Shown: positions 22,541 through 33,583 of the stretch, piece by piece
How the letters are laid out: the number at the start of each line of letters is the position of its first letter
Position numbering within the stretch: the stretch's first letter is position 1
DNA from: Neoceratodus forsteri
Lineage: Eukaryota > Chordata > Ceratodontiformes > Ceratodontidae
Assembly: GCA_016271365.2 (NCBI GenBank)
Contig: CM028130.1
Location: forward strand, 472,039,501 to 472,103,500
Length of the DNA stretch: 64,000 nt
Direction: 5' to 3'
The notes under the pieces: generated by a model
The model's database searches: none
What the model saw: only the letters and a program-made list of their open reading frames with translations
Told to the model about the DNA's origin: nothing
Position numbers and translations under genes: made by a program

Positions 22541-22849
22541 GCTCTAAAAATGGTTGATCATGGAACCTTCTGTTGGACTTTTGGAAGAATCCTTCCAAAA
22601 GTCCCACAGAGCTTGAAACCCTCTGCCACGGTCGGCCACTATGGAACAACAGTCACACTATTTCGGCTGTTACTTCTGTATTCTAGGGCATGAACTGTGC
22701 ATGCATGACTCATGAGCATGTGCAGTTCTGCTGGCACCATCATGCTGTGAATGGCAAAATGCCATTCACCACAACTACGCATGCATGAGTGCCATGCATG
22801 AGCAGTTACGTCGCCGCCACAAGCACCAGCAAAAAAGAAAACATATCGA
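22541..22849. other. Non-coding flank of element I, probable leader/terminal region
   Basis: Contains a strong local inverted repeat, GGACTTTTGGAAG with CTTCCAAAAGTCC, near 22577-22603, and repeated GCATGCATGA-type words. No gene is visible. It may include the left terminal repeat of element I, but no matching right repeat is in the window. Confidence 0.4.
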
Positions 22850-23172
22850 CTTCAGGGTCCCCAATCCCTGTGTTGGCATAGTGTAGCCCCCCAACTCATG
22901 TGGCATACTGGGAGCCCACCTTAGTGTGTCCAAATGTATTTTTTTCCTCTGCTGACATCAGGGTCCCCAATCCCCATGTTGGTGTTATGTAGCTCCCCCC
23001 ACTCATATAGCACACTGGGAGCCCACCCCAGTGTACCCAAATGTACTTTTTTTACCCTGCCGACATCGGGGTGCCCAATCCCCATGTCAGCATCATGTAC
23101 CCACCCACCCCCACTCATGTGGCACAGTGGGAGCCCACCCCAGTGTGCCCAAATGTCTGCTTTTTTTTTTGG
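22850..23172. repeat. Tandem array of three ~107-bp units
   Basis: Three head-to-tail copies start at about 22853, 22959 and 23067. Each contains CAGGGTCCCCAATCCC or close variants, a block like CATGTTGG-TTATGTAGC, ACTCAT-TGGCA, CTGGGAGCCCACC and CCAAATGT followed by a T run. Divergence between units is modest. The T run at the end of each unit suggests slippage or processed repeats. No coding function is apparent. Confidence 0.85.
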
Positions 23173-24270
23173 TTTCCTGTAAATAAAGAAAACAGTCCCC
23201 CAACATGTTTTTTTTATCTGTAAAAGAAAACGGTCCCTCGTCGCCTCCCCAGTCCCTCCCCCATCCCCACCCTCCTACTGAGTTTCCAACTCGCTTACCC
23301 CTACCCCATATTACCTTTTGGAGGTTGGCACTGTCATCTTTTCTGGACCGAAACATGTCTGCACTCTTCAAAGCCGAACCGCAAGCTGAAGAATTAAACG
23401 TAAGTGTGCTATAATGCCATTCAATGGGATTTTCAACTTATGCTGATAAATACACAATTTTTTGGAATTTTGGCCCCAAATTTTTGGCATGGGATTCTTG
23501 AGACCCCACCTCATGAAAACATTCAGTCATTTTGTTACTCAGTCCTGAAAGGTGATTTTGTGGGCACTGTGCGGAATCACCTTTCAGGACCAATTCATGA
23601 AATGACAGCAGCACTGTTCATGGGTCGTCTAAAGCCCATATTGCAAATTTGGTGAAAATTAAAAATTACTGCGTTATGAGCGTGCATTGTGCAGTTTCTA
23701 TGCATGCTTCTAACTTTTCCAATTATTAATATTTTCCCTCCACATTTTCAACATTGACATTTTTGCACATCTCCTTTTTAACAGTACAGCTGTCATTTAT
23801 CACATCCTGCTTGAAATGTGTTTTTGTACCTGTGGCACAGACTGGCACGGTTGTTCTATCAGATCACCTTTCGGGACAAGTGAACAAAATGACACTGGCA
23901 TTCTTCATGAGGAGTGGTCCCAGAAAGGCCATGTTGAAAATTTGGTGCAACACCTCCAAAAAATGGTCAAGTTACACCCGGGCATTCAATAATTTCTATG
24001 TGCACGTGTAACTTTGCTCACTTGGCAGCTTGTCACAGCCCTATCAGCTTTGGCCAATTCTTGTTAAATTTGTGAGGAACTTCATCAGCTGCTTTGGAAG
24101 CTTTATTTTTTGGCTGGGACTTGGACACTTCATCAGTACCCCTGCTTGTATTTTTATTGTTATTAAATTTAGATGTCCCCTCAACAGTAGCCTTTGATTT
24201 TTCCTCAGCCGTATTTTTTTAGGTCTCTTTTCTCTGTTTCTCACCAAATTTGTGCAAAGAGAATCAGTAG
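23173..24270. other. Unassigned repeat-like region with a 16-bp palindrome
   Basis: A perfect inverted repeat with 16-bp arms lies at 23542-23557 and 23575-23590 (GTCCTGAAAGGTGATT and its complement, 17-base loop). A related block, CAGATCACCTTTCGGGACAA, recurs near 23859, suggesting two diverged copies of one unit at about 23450-23680 and 23760-24010. Frame 24247-24044 (minus) is Lys-rich and could be a DIRS gag scrap. No gene assigned. Confidence 0.45.
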
Positions 24271-24713
24271 ATCTGGATCAAAAATGGAAATTACGTACTT
24301 ATAATTCTTGATCTTCTTGGATGAAGTCTCCACCACTCATTCACACTAATGAAACTATGCCAGAGGCACTAGAACCCCGTGGGAGCCAAAAGTCTTCAAG
24401 AGGGTCGGTGCCGGGATAGGACCGCACATGCATGGCACCACGAGACTAGCTCGCACCGTATAGGCTATCTCGGCATCAACCCTCCAACCACCTCAGTATC
24501 TTTTCAACTGAGGAGGTACAGCATAAATTAACAAAAGAATATCTAACCCTAACTTCCGGGCATATGAAGACCCTGATGACCCATGTAAGAAGGCTCAATT
24601 CAACAATGTCTTCGCAGCCTGAACAACAAGGAAGTGAAGACCAAAACAGAACGAGTGAGCTTGGGAGATGGTGGGTGGGCATGTGAATGAGTGGTGCAGA
24701 CTTCGTCCAAGAA
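24271..24713 (+). repeat. DIRS element H: right terminal repeat, 3' sequence and half of its ICR
   Basis: The opening segment (24290-24480) contains GTCTCCACCACTCATTCACA followed by CTATGCCAGAGGC. It matches the terminal repeats at 51340-51545 and, inverted, 57870-57990. The end, 24675-24713 (GTGAATGAGTGGTGCAGACT onward), is the reverse complement of the beginning. This is what the first half of a DIRS ICR looks like. The other half is not next to it; element E intervenes and the matching recombinase sequence is at about 57990-58620. This is a fourth DIRS family, distinct from A/E, B/C and D. Confidence 0.65.
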
Positions 24714-25222
24714 GAAAAAATTACTCACCTTAGTAATCTTGTTTCTTCCAATGTATTCTTCCATATTCATAACTCTCTGCAGTTAGCCTGCTCAGTAGAA
24801 ATGCCTGGAGAATGGAACTATATGCTAATGATGGAATCATTGACACATGACAATTATTCAAACTGCTGCCCTCATCTGCTGCACATTCTATCAACATCTC
24901 AGATTTTGAGGAAGCCCACAAGGCAACTTATTATAAATACCCAAGCTAACACTCTGCTTGATACAAACAACTATAGTCTATACCTACACACTACAGTTGA
25001 TACTAATGATTATGGTATCAGATCTACCTCAAATGACTAGAATCACCTGGGAAAAAGAAAAGTAAAATAAAACCCCACAGGATAAAAGTAAGTGTGCCTG
25101 TGTCTGGGACTGTCAGGTAAGAAGACCATTCAGAGGTGCTGGTTCTGGAAGGGGACTACTAAGGTGAGTAATTTTGTCTTCTAACCCCATGTATTATTCT
25201 CATATTCATAACTCTCTGCAGA
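24714..25222 (+). repeat. Right ITR and ICR of DIRS element E
   Basis: The ITR at 24714-24960 is complementary to 51080-51295, with TTCATAACTCTCTGCAGTTA, ATATGCTAATGATGGAATCA and TTCAAACTGCTGCCCTCATC blocks. The dyad ATTACT-CACCTT-AGTAAT is at 24720-24737. The ICR lies at about 25150-25222, with ACTACT-AAGGTG-AGTAAT at 25155-25172 and a copy of the left ITR end through TTCATAACTCTCTGCAG. Non-coding 3' sequence lies between. Confidence 0.88.
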
Positions 25223-26290
25223 CTTCAAATCAGTACCTTTGGAAGTGGGCAGAGAACTTATTTAGGAAAGAGGCTCTGCATAACTGCTGTGCCAAACCTG
25301 GCATCACTCCTGGACTGCAAGTCCAAACTATAATGTTTAGTAAAGGTGTGTGCTGTTCTCCAGGTAGCTGCTTTCCAGATCTCCACTAAAGGGTTATCTC
25401 TAGAAGCTGCTATAGAAGCAGCTGTGCCCCTAGTAGAGTGAGCCCTGAGGCCTGCTGGGGCCTGCTTTCTATATTTTGTGTAACAAAAGTGAATGCATTG
25501 TACTATCCAGTGTGTGATTGATCTCTTGGAGGCTGGGGTGCCCTTTCCCACATCCCTATAAGTGAGAAAAACATTGTTGTTTATCACCTCTGTGATCCTT
25601 GGTGTGGGTCAGATAGTAACTCAATGCCCTCTTTACATCCAGACTATGGAGTCTGCGCTCTCCTGAACTGGCATGTTTTGTGAAGAAGATTGGCAGTGTC
25701 TGTACTGATTCAAGTGGCAATCAGAAACTACCTTAGGGAGAAACCTCCTATTAGTTCAATGTACTATTTTATCATTATGGAAAGATAAATAATCCTTTTC
25801 TACACACAATGCTAGCATAATTGATAGCTAGCAAAAACACAGTTTTCCATGTGATATACTGTAAGTGTGCAGAAGACATTGGCTCGAATGGAGGTTTCAT
25901 GAGCTGAGCAATGCAAATGTTCAGATCCCATACTGAAACTGGTTCCTTAATAGAAGGCTACAAGTGACATAGCCCTTTGAATAACTTTTTAAAATTGGGA
26001 TTAGAAGCAAGGGAAACAGTTTTCCCTGCAGAAATAAAAGCTGAAATTGATGCCAAATGCACCTTCAGAGATGTATGTTTCAAATCTTGTGAGTACAAAT
26101 CAGTAAGATATTCTAACAGCACTGGGATTTCTGCCAGGGAGGAAGAAATATGTTTGGCATCACACCAAATAGAAAACCTTTTCCATTTTGCATTATAAGT
26201 TTTCTTAGTAGATGGTTTTCTATATCCTTTTAGGATATCCAGAACAGCTTGGGAAAGTTGTAAGTTTGCAAACTCTAAGTCCTCAAGAGC
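25223..26290 (-). pseudogene. DIRS E tyrosine recombinase
   Basis: The N-terminal and core-binding part is in frame 26575-25958, with LDILKGYRKPSTKKTYNAKW, VLLEYLTDLYSQDLKHTSLK and VHLASISAFISAGKTVSL. The first catalytic Arg region (about 25900-25800) is frameshifted. The C-terminal part is frame 25587-25258, with KRSITHWIVQCIHFCYTKY, GLRAHSTRGTAAS (H-x-x-R) and TAHTFTKHYSL with the candidate Tyr. The recombinase N-terminus overlaps the end of the methyltransferase-like region in another frame, the usual DIRS layout. Confidence 0.87.
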
Positions 26291-27428
26291 CATGCCTTGA
26301 GCCTGAGGTTCGGGTACATGATCTTCCATTGGTGAGAAGTTAAAAGATTGTGCCTCCTGGGTAGGAGGATTGGTGTGGACACTGACATTGACAGCAGAAG
26401 GGGGTACCATGGCTGGCTGGCCCAGTCTGGTGCTATCAGTATCATGGACGCAGGCTGTGACCTGAGTTTGAGTAGCACCCTGAAAATGAGAGGGAAGGCA
26501 TATAGATGCTTTCCTGACCAGTCCAGGACTAGGGCATCCAGGGGAATTGTACCCCTGACTGGTGGCCTGCAACAAAATAGGGGCAACATGTGATTCTCAT
26601 GAGAAGCAAAGAGATCTTCCTCTGGAGTGCCCCATCATCTGAACACTGAGTCCAGTACCTGTCTGTTCAGAGACCATTTGTGATGTGCTTGGTTGATCCT
26701 GCTTAAGGCATCTGCCAGGGTATTGTCCTTGCCTGGTACATGAATGGCTTGCAAGGAAGCTTTTAGAGAGTAAGCCAGTTCCCAGATTTGCATGGCCTAT
26801 GTGCACAAGGGATCCAACCTTGTCCCCCCCGCTTGTTTATGTAAAACACTGTAGTGGTGTTGTCTGTTCTGACCTGCACCACCTTGCCCTGTATTAACTG
26901 GGAAAACCTTTTTAGAGCCAGAAATACTGCTCGGAGCTCTAGCAGATTTATGTGGAGGACAGACTCCACACTTGACCAAGTGCCATGGGTAGTGTGTGCT
27001 CCTATATGAGCACCCCATCCTAACAGAGAAGCATCTGTTGTAAGAATGACTGAGGGATTTTCCCTCTGAAAGGGAACTCCTGCCCTTAGATTGTGGATCT
27101 CTGTCCACCACTGCAGGGACTGGATCACAGACTTTGTTACAGGAATCAGTTTTGACAAATGGTCTTTTCTTTGGCACCAGTGTGTCTGTAGATGAAACTG
27201 GATGTCTCTCATTCGAAGTCTTGCTCCCAAGACCACTCCTGTTGCTGCAGCCATGTGGCCCAGTATTTGCAAGTATCTTCTTGCAGGACATGGCTTTCCC
27301 AACTCTAATGAGGCAATCAGTTGCAGTATAGACTGAACTCTGTCTTCTGGAAGAAAAGCTCTTCCTTTTAAGGTATTCAGTTCTGCTCCAATGAAATGCA
27401 GGACATGAACCGGTGTGAGAATGGACTT
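26275..27428 (-). pseudogene. DIRS E: end of RT, RNase H and methyltransferase-like region
   Basis: Begins at the hAT target duplication with the LTPVHVLHFIGAEL connection block (frame shared with 27302-26763). RNase H follows: VILTTDASLLGWGAHIGA, LLHINLLELRAVFLAL and VRTDNTTTVFYINKRGG, then a frameshift. The Dam-like region is at 26589-26275, with PLDALVLDWSGKHLYAFP and ILIAPDWASQPWYPLLL. The RT that belongs upstream is at 34884-34342, displaced by the hAT. Confidence 0.88.
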
Positions 27429-27821
27429 CAGGGACTGACAAATTTCAAATTTATGTGGTAGTCCAGGACAACTGGCCTATCAAAAAATGGTAGCCCCACT
27501 GTCGCAAGTGGTAGTCCGATGGTTGGATCACCATATTTTAAGGAAAAATATAAAAAATTATGTAGCAGCAAAGTAAAGGGCTTTGTCATTCTCTTATTGC
27601 TACATAGGATATGTAGGCTATAGAAAACAGAAACAATGAACATGTAAGTTATAACTATCTTTAAATGTTTCTTAACACAGACTATGTGACTTGAAGTCTG
27701 AGTCAAGTGGTGCCAGAGACTCCATCCAGTCCCACACTACATAAGCCAGAATGAAGCAGAGAATAATTAGGGCAAACATAATCAGAACTCAGATTCAGAA
27801 TTGTCACCAACATCAAGTGTA

Positions 27822-30200
27822 CTAGTGGTAGTGGGTAGTGGTGCTACTAGGACAGGATGATGATGGAGCAGCAGCAGCAGTGCTAGCAGCATGAGATACA
27901 GAAGCATCAGATTCAGTTGAACCAGCAGTAGTAGTAGCAGTAGCAATGGCATGCCCATAAACATGTTGAGTGCCTGGACCAAACAGCCAGTGATTTATTG
28001 CTGGATCTGGATCGAAGTCATATAGTTTGGGACCCTCTACTGCTATCTGAAGAAGTGACAGTAGTGTGTCATCTGCCAGATGCATCCTTATTTTTGTCTT
28101 TATCAGATTTTGAATGGAGAATACTCATTCGCACTTTGCAGTTGACACACTCATTGCCAGTAGTATTTCCACTAACTCTAGAATGTGAGCAATCTGGGGT
28201 GATTTTTCTTTCAGCAGTTTTGTATACACCTGCAGATAGGGTTTGTGAACTGCAGATTTCAGCAGAGCCTTAAATGCAGCATATTCTGATCTAATATTTT
28301 CCTGCTGCTCTTCTGTGAAAAAATTTAAGTATGCTGCTAAATTAGCCACTTAATTTGTGCCAAACTCCACAAGTTGTTCTCTTGGTAGATCAAATTGCTT
28401 GAAATCCAGGCAGCTGAATCATTTCAGAGGCACCTCCGAAAAATGTTGATATCTTACATCAACATAAGATATTGCTGCATCTACTAAAGTATGCAGTTGT
28501 GTATCTGTCCTGAAATTTATTTCAGGGCAGTTGCCTCTAAATGTGAAGGGAACAGTCTTCTCAACTCCCTTCTTTGAAATTACAAAGTCCATGCATCTGT
28601 TCTGAGGTTTGTAATTAGCTAGAAAAGCTGTCATGTATTTCCCTGGCATTGATTTCAGTTCTATCAGCTGGAGAAGGCAGGTCTTGATGCAATGTGATAC
28701 GTCAAGAATTATTAAGTCATTTCTTTGAAACTGCAGTGACAGATTTTTAAGAATGGGCAAAAATCTTGCAGGATATAAAGAGATTTGACAAAGTGCACAG
28801 ACTGCACCTCTCTTAACAGCACCTTTGCTTTTGAACCATCAGCACCGGCTGCAGTTTGTTCCAAGTGCAGAGCAATCATAGGTAGGTTCACCTGAACTGC
28901 ATGTACTGAACGAGATCTGCTGGCAAACCATCTCACCTGTTTAATTGCACTAAAGTGTGCCAGATCAGTATCTATCACATGTGCAATTTCTTGAAGCTCC
29001 CTAATTTTTTTGGGACTATAGTGGTAGAATTTAAATATGCCCTTTAGAGTACTTTCAAGCTTTGACATGAAAGGGTTTGTTTTCATCATATCAAGAACTG
29101 CCAGCTCCAGCTTATGGGCAACACAGTGCATGGCAATGATGTGAGGACAGTGCTCCCGTAACTTTGCAATGGTTCCACCACTTTCACCCAGCATAACACC
29201 TGCCCCATTAAAATTGGCAGAAATCAGAAGTGGACCCAGATTGCTCACATTCGAGAGGTCAGTGATAGGAAGATGAAATTAATCTAATGCAGTTCTTATT
29301 GCATTAAAGACACCTTCAGCATTTGAGGCTTCCATAGGTACAGCCTGGATCAGATATGTACATGTATCTTTTGTGTTAGGATTTACAAAATGGAGGAAAA
29401 TATTTTCCCATTCAATTATAGCCTCATCAGTGCTGCCATCAGCAAGAACTGTAAACATATTTTGCATTTTTAATAGTCTGCATCTGTGTATTGCATAGAA
29501 CAGCAGATATAGCTCTGCAAAAGTCCTGTTGGTTCTGGCGTAGCACATGTGGACTGGACTTTTCGTGTGCATGTACTGACTCAATTCTAAAATTGTTAGA
29601 GCCTGTGGCAAACATATTTGTTTTTTTTTTTATTTTTGGTGTTGCAATAATGGGATACTTTTTGCACACTGTCCAATACATCAATCCCTTTTTTTCATTG
29701 TATCTCAACCATTTATAAGTTGCCAGCCAATGAGGCTGAAACAGTCTGGGCCTTTTTTCTTGATCATATTTCTTGTCTTTACTTCGCTTCTCTTGCAACT
29801 GATCATCAACAGGTACAAAACGACATTTGTTTGGAAGTGACACAGGGGCTTCAGCTTCAGCTAATGCCTCACTAGGCAGCTCACTGCTTAAATCAAGTGC
29901 CTGATCACCTGTTCTATCTAGTGCCATGGATGCAGATGCAGCAAACTCCTTATTACTTTCATCTGTGAAAGTAGCAGTTGGTGTATTTATATTAGAAGTA
30001 CTTGAGGATGCTGTTGCTGCTGCTGACCAGAGGGATAACAGACTTTGCTGGTTACTATGCTGCTTAGTACTCTTAGTCTTCTGCATTTTTAATTTGAATG
30101 CCTCAGTGTCTGGCTCTCTGCTTACAGTGCTTACTTTGTTTTGTGATGCTAATAAATGTATTCTGTTGAAGTCACTGTGTGGTGCGTGTGTTTTTTCCAC
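27822..30200 (-). pseudogene. hAT transposase of the ZNF862-like group
   Basis: Frame 30200-29439 has an N-terminal low-complexity region, then RLFQPHWLATYKWLRYNEKK with a degenerate Cys finger (MYWTVCKKY). Frame 29611-29279 carries LADGSTDEAIIEWENIFLHF, containing the first catalytic-type Asp. Frame 29248-28712 carries FNGAGVMLGESGGTIAKLRE, HIIAMHCVAHKLELAVLDMM and FKFYHYSPKKIRELQEIAHV. In FNGAGVM an Asn sits where relatives usually have Asp. Frames 28349-28125 and 28085-27822 give the C-terminal dimerisation region (FSIQNLIKTKIRMHLADDTL). The protein is nearly full length, but stops and frameshifts between these frames make it a pseudogene. Confidence 0.85.
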
Positions 30201-30509
30201 TGGTGTTTCTTAGCCTAATGTCTGTTTGCTAGACTAGAATGGGGATGAGGAGGAAGGTGGAGCTGGCAGCCAGCAACAGACAGTCACTAGAATAGTATAC
30301 TATATATTTCTTAACCTAACACAGAATCTAGGCAGTCAGGCAGTGGAAGTCAAGAAAGGGAAGATAGCAACAGCAATACTAAGGGGAGGAATGGGATGAT
30401 GTTATTGCTGTTTCTTGCTTTGAAGCTTACTTTTTTGTTTCTTTTTTTTTACCTTTTTCAGTTCACACTGCACACACTTTAAATTCTCCTGCGCCACACA
30501 CACACACGT

Positions 30510-30570
<61 letters not shown>

Positions 30571-31459
30571 CGTCCCAGTCCCAGGCCAGTGACTGTCACA
30601 CAGAGCAGACACTTTATTATTTTTATGTTCTCCATCCTGAGCTTATTATAGTTAGGTCAGTTCTGTTTTTTTCATTCACTTCACTTTCCCTTTACTTTTC
30701 TCAGGGCAACAACACAAACCCCAGCTTCCTCCTCTAGACAGACTGGTGCTAAAACATTCCTGTCCTTTATTCCTTACTTTTTACTTTCTTCTTGGGGCAG
30801 CAAACACTGAGTCCAACCAAACCAGTCCCTCTCTTAGAGTCTAGGTTTCTTTTGCCACCTTTGCTCACTTTAATGGCAGTGTAGTTTGTATTAGTTGGAA
30901 TCAGCTACTAGTATATTCTGTACTGCAAACTAAGTGCAACACAGTTTTTCTTAGGGCTGTCTTGACTGACTTTTCCCCCTAGGGTGTTTTTGTTCACTCT
31001 CCACTGTCTTCTCTCTTGTAAGAAGAAGAGTTACTACTTGCTAGTTGCTGATTTGCTACTCTAGTCTCTGGCAACATAAAGCTCAAACCCCTTCTTTTCA
31101 AGTTCTAACAATTTATTACTCTGCTTCTCACAGATTTGTTCTGGTGGTAAATCACCTATTCACCTCTGCTGTTAGTCTGTCTTCTCCCCCTTTACTGCAG
31201 CAGTTAGTTTAGGCTGTTCTTTCTCTCCTTCTGTCTCTCTCTCTCTCCCTCTCACCAGTCACCACTCACCAGTGACTCACCCTGATTTATTATTAGTTTT
31301 CTTTCAATTATGCTCACAGAGTCACTGCTCTGTTTTACAGCTAAATGCATGTGTTGACACTGAGTGGTGGTAAATCACCCTCAGACTCCCAATCTGAATC
31401 CAAGAAAAGAAATGAAAGTGGTCAGGAAAGTAACCCCTTCTAATTTTTTTAGTCCCATG
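30201..31459. other. hAT-2 region upstream of the transposase, with a CA microsatellite
   Basis: Non-coding. A (CA)n tract at about 30495-30568 is interrupted once by GTCT. CT-rich stretches lie near 31220-31255. This is where a promoter for the leftward transposase would lie, but I see no convincing core promoter. The poly-Cys/Val frame across the microsatellite is not a gene. Confidence 0.6.
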
Positions 31460-33583
31460 CAGGCCCGGATTAAGAGGGGGGCAAATGGGGCAAATGCCCC
31501 AGGCCCCCCACCGTGGGGGTGGTCCCCCTGAGAAACGCCACACTTGCTTGTTAAAAGTTTAAAAGCATGCCGCTGCTTTAAAGGGGACTTGTTGCCGGGC
31601 GGCCCCTGCTGTTCCTGTTTTTGCCAGCAGTGTCGCCACTCGCCTGACTAGTAGATGACCAGGGGGGGTCCCGGGGGGGATCACACGATATGCAGGTCGA
31701 CTAGCTGAGAAGTCATGTGGGTTGCGGTGCGGGTGTATATTGTCTGACTGCCGGTCTTCTGTGCATGTAAGTGTATGTATGTACGCACCACACACAGTCA
31801 CCAACGCAGAAGTTTGGAGGAGATAGAGCTGAGCAGACGTGGGTTGGGTTCGTTCGTTGTCGTTGAAGAGTTCCTGGGCTAATCACTGTTCAGTTTTCGA
31901 ACTTAATTCAAATAAAACTTACTTGTCGGTACAGTACTGACTAAGACTAGTGAGAGGAGACAAAAAAAAAACTAAAAATCACTCACACACACAGGTACTT
32001 ACTTTACTGTCTGAGGTACACTGTGTCACTGTCAGTACATAATACATTAGCCAGCGGGAAGGGAGCAGTCATAATTCAAGTCAAAACTCGAGCCGAGCTG
32101 GGACGAGTCATGCCTGGATTGGATGGTAGGGTAGTAGTAGGAGAGCAGACCGACTGACTCCTCGGGAGGAGCGAAGGAGAGAGTGGGAGACTAGGAGAGG
32201 CTAGAGCAGGAAGGAAAGCCCAGCGCCGCTCTGATTCAGCACTCGATCAATCCTCCTCATGGCCTGGCCGTCCGCCCTGAGCTCTCCGCACAACCTCGGT
32301 CCCCGCCACCCCACAACATGCCAGAAGTCACCTCACCACCGCTGATGCTGTCCGCCCGGGTGCTGTTGCTGGCTGCCACCGGGTCTGTGGGAGTGGGAAG
32401 GAGGAGCTAGCATTGACGCCTGCTGAAGGTCCCAGCTCCTGACAGCTGAGGAGGGTGAGAGAGAGTCGCGGCCTGAGTCCTCCTCCTTGCCTCTCTCAAG
32501 TTGGCCAGTACTTTGTTTGTGCTAGCGCCCACCGTAATAAAACCTCCAGCAAGCAGCGCTACCACAAATCAGTTGCACTTGGTAATTATGTTAAGTTTCA
32601 GGGACTGTTGTGCTTATATGTAATATTAATTTGCATAATAGTTTTATCTACTATCAGCATTATAGGTTCCATAATTAGTAGCTATTAATGTCAGACTTTT
32701 TATATGCAAGACTTGCAGCATACTATAAAAAAAAGTCTGACATTTATTACTAAACACTGGTTAGCTAGATTTTTATAATTAACAGTAGTAGATAGGTATA
32801 TGCAAATTAATATTACATATAAACACAGCAGTCTATGCACAGATCACTGTAAAGCATAGCAGGATTTAGAAAATAAAGCTTGCACACTTGTGCAAGTAAA
32901 CACATAACAGTTGCAGTATTATTTTAACAAAATGCACACTGTACTCTGTTACCTCAGTCTTTTCTTCAGACCCAGGACCTGTCCCCTCCTTGGACTTGTT
33001 CACAGAACTCCTAATAAATGAAGAATACATCTATTGTTTGTATTGGTCCCCTTGATACACACATCTCTCTGTGGGCCCATCTTAGGAACATAGTGTTAGC
33101 ATGTGATTGGAGGGAGAGCAAGAGACACACAGGACTTTACTCCGGCAGGACTAGTTCGCAACAGACAGAGTGAAAGGGAGGGAGGGAGTGAAATATCCTA
33201 TGCTGTCTCACTTTGCAAATATTATATATATTTGTAGTAATATCCACAGTATGTTTATATATTCATATTCTGAAAGCACATACAAATTTGTACTATCCAT
33301 ATATGTGAATATGGAAACATACAATATATGATTTGAGGCAGTGGCATGTACAGTATTTTTCCAGCATAAAGTGTTACTTTTTACAGTAGGAAAAAAAATC
33401 AGAAAACAATAAGGAAACCCCCTAAAGTGCACCATTTTCAACCATTTTTTCCAAAATTTTCTGTGGGGGCATGCCCCCAGACCCCCCTAGATGGGTTGGG
33501 GATTTTCACATGTCAAACTGCGCACGCATGGGCCCCCCAGAGGTCCACTGCCCCAGGCCCCCCAGAGGCTTGATCTGGCCCTG
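31460..33583. mobile_element. 2.1 kb non-autonomous hAT nested in hAT-2
   Basis: The left end is CAGGCCCGGATTAAG and the right end, read on the other strand, is CAGGGCCAGATCAAG. Just inside, both ends are rich in G/C runs (GGGGCAAATGCCCC left, GGGGGGCCTGGGGCAG right). The flanking octamers are GTCCCATG (31452-31459) and GTCCCACA (33584-33591): six of eight positions match, consistent with a decayed 8-bp target duplication. No transposase is present inside. The interior carries a hairpin-forming insertion at about 32600-32835. Confidence 0.75.
32600..32835. mobile_element. Hairpin-type MITE or foldback repeat
   Basis: The outer arms are ACTGTTGTGCTTATATGTAA onward (32604-32655) and the complement of ATTACATATAAACACAGCAG (32784-32832), sharing TATATGTAATATTAATTTGC. 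Inner arms, AATGTCAGACTTTTT (from 32687) and its near complement (from 32727), pair around a 25-base loop. The whole could fold into one long interrupted hairpin. It lies in the nested hAT and is AT-rich, unlike its GC-rich surroundings. Confidence 0.65.

Noticed and set aside
22850..23172. CRISPR array
   Set aside because: Three adjacent 107-bp units with no short repeat/spacer structure, in an animal genome.
24714..24960. LTR-retrotransposon direct repeats
   Set aside because: The terminal repeats are inverted, not direct, the integrase is a tyrosine recombinase, and an ICR is present, so these are DIRS elements, not Gypsy-type.
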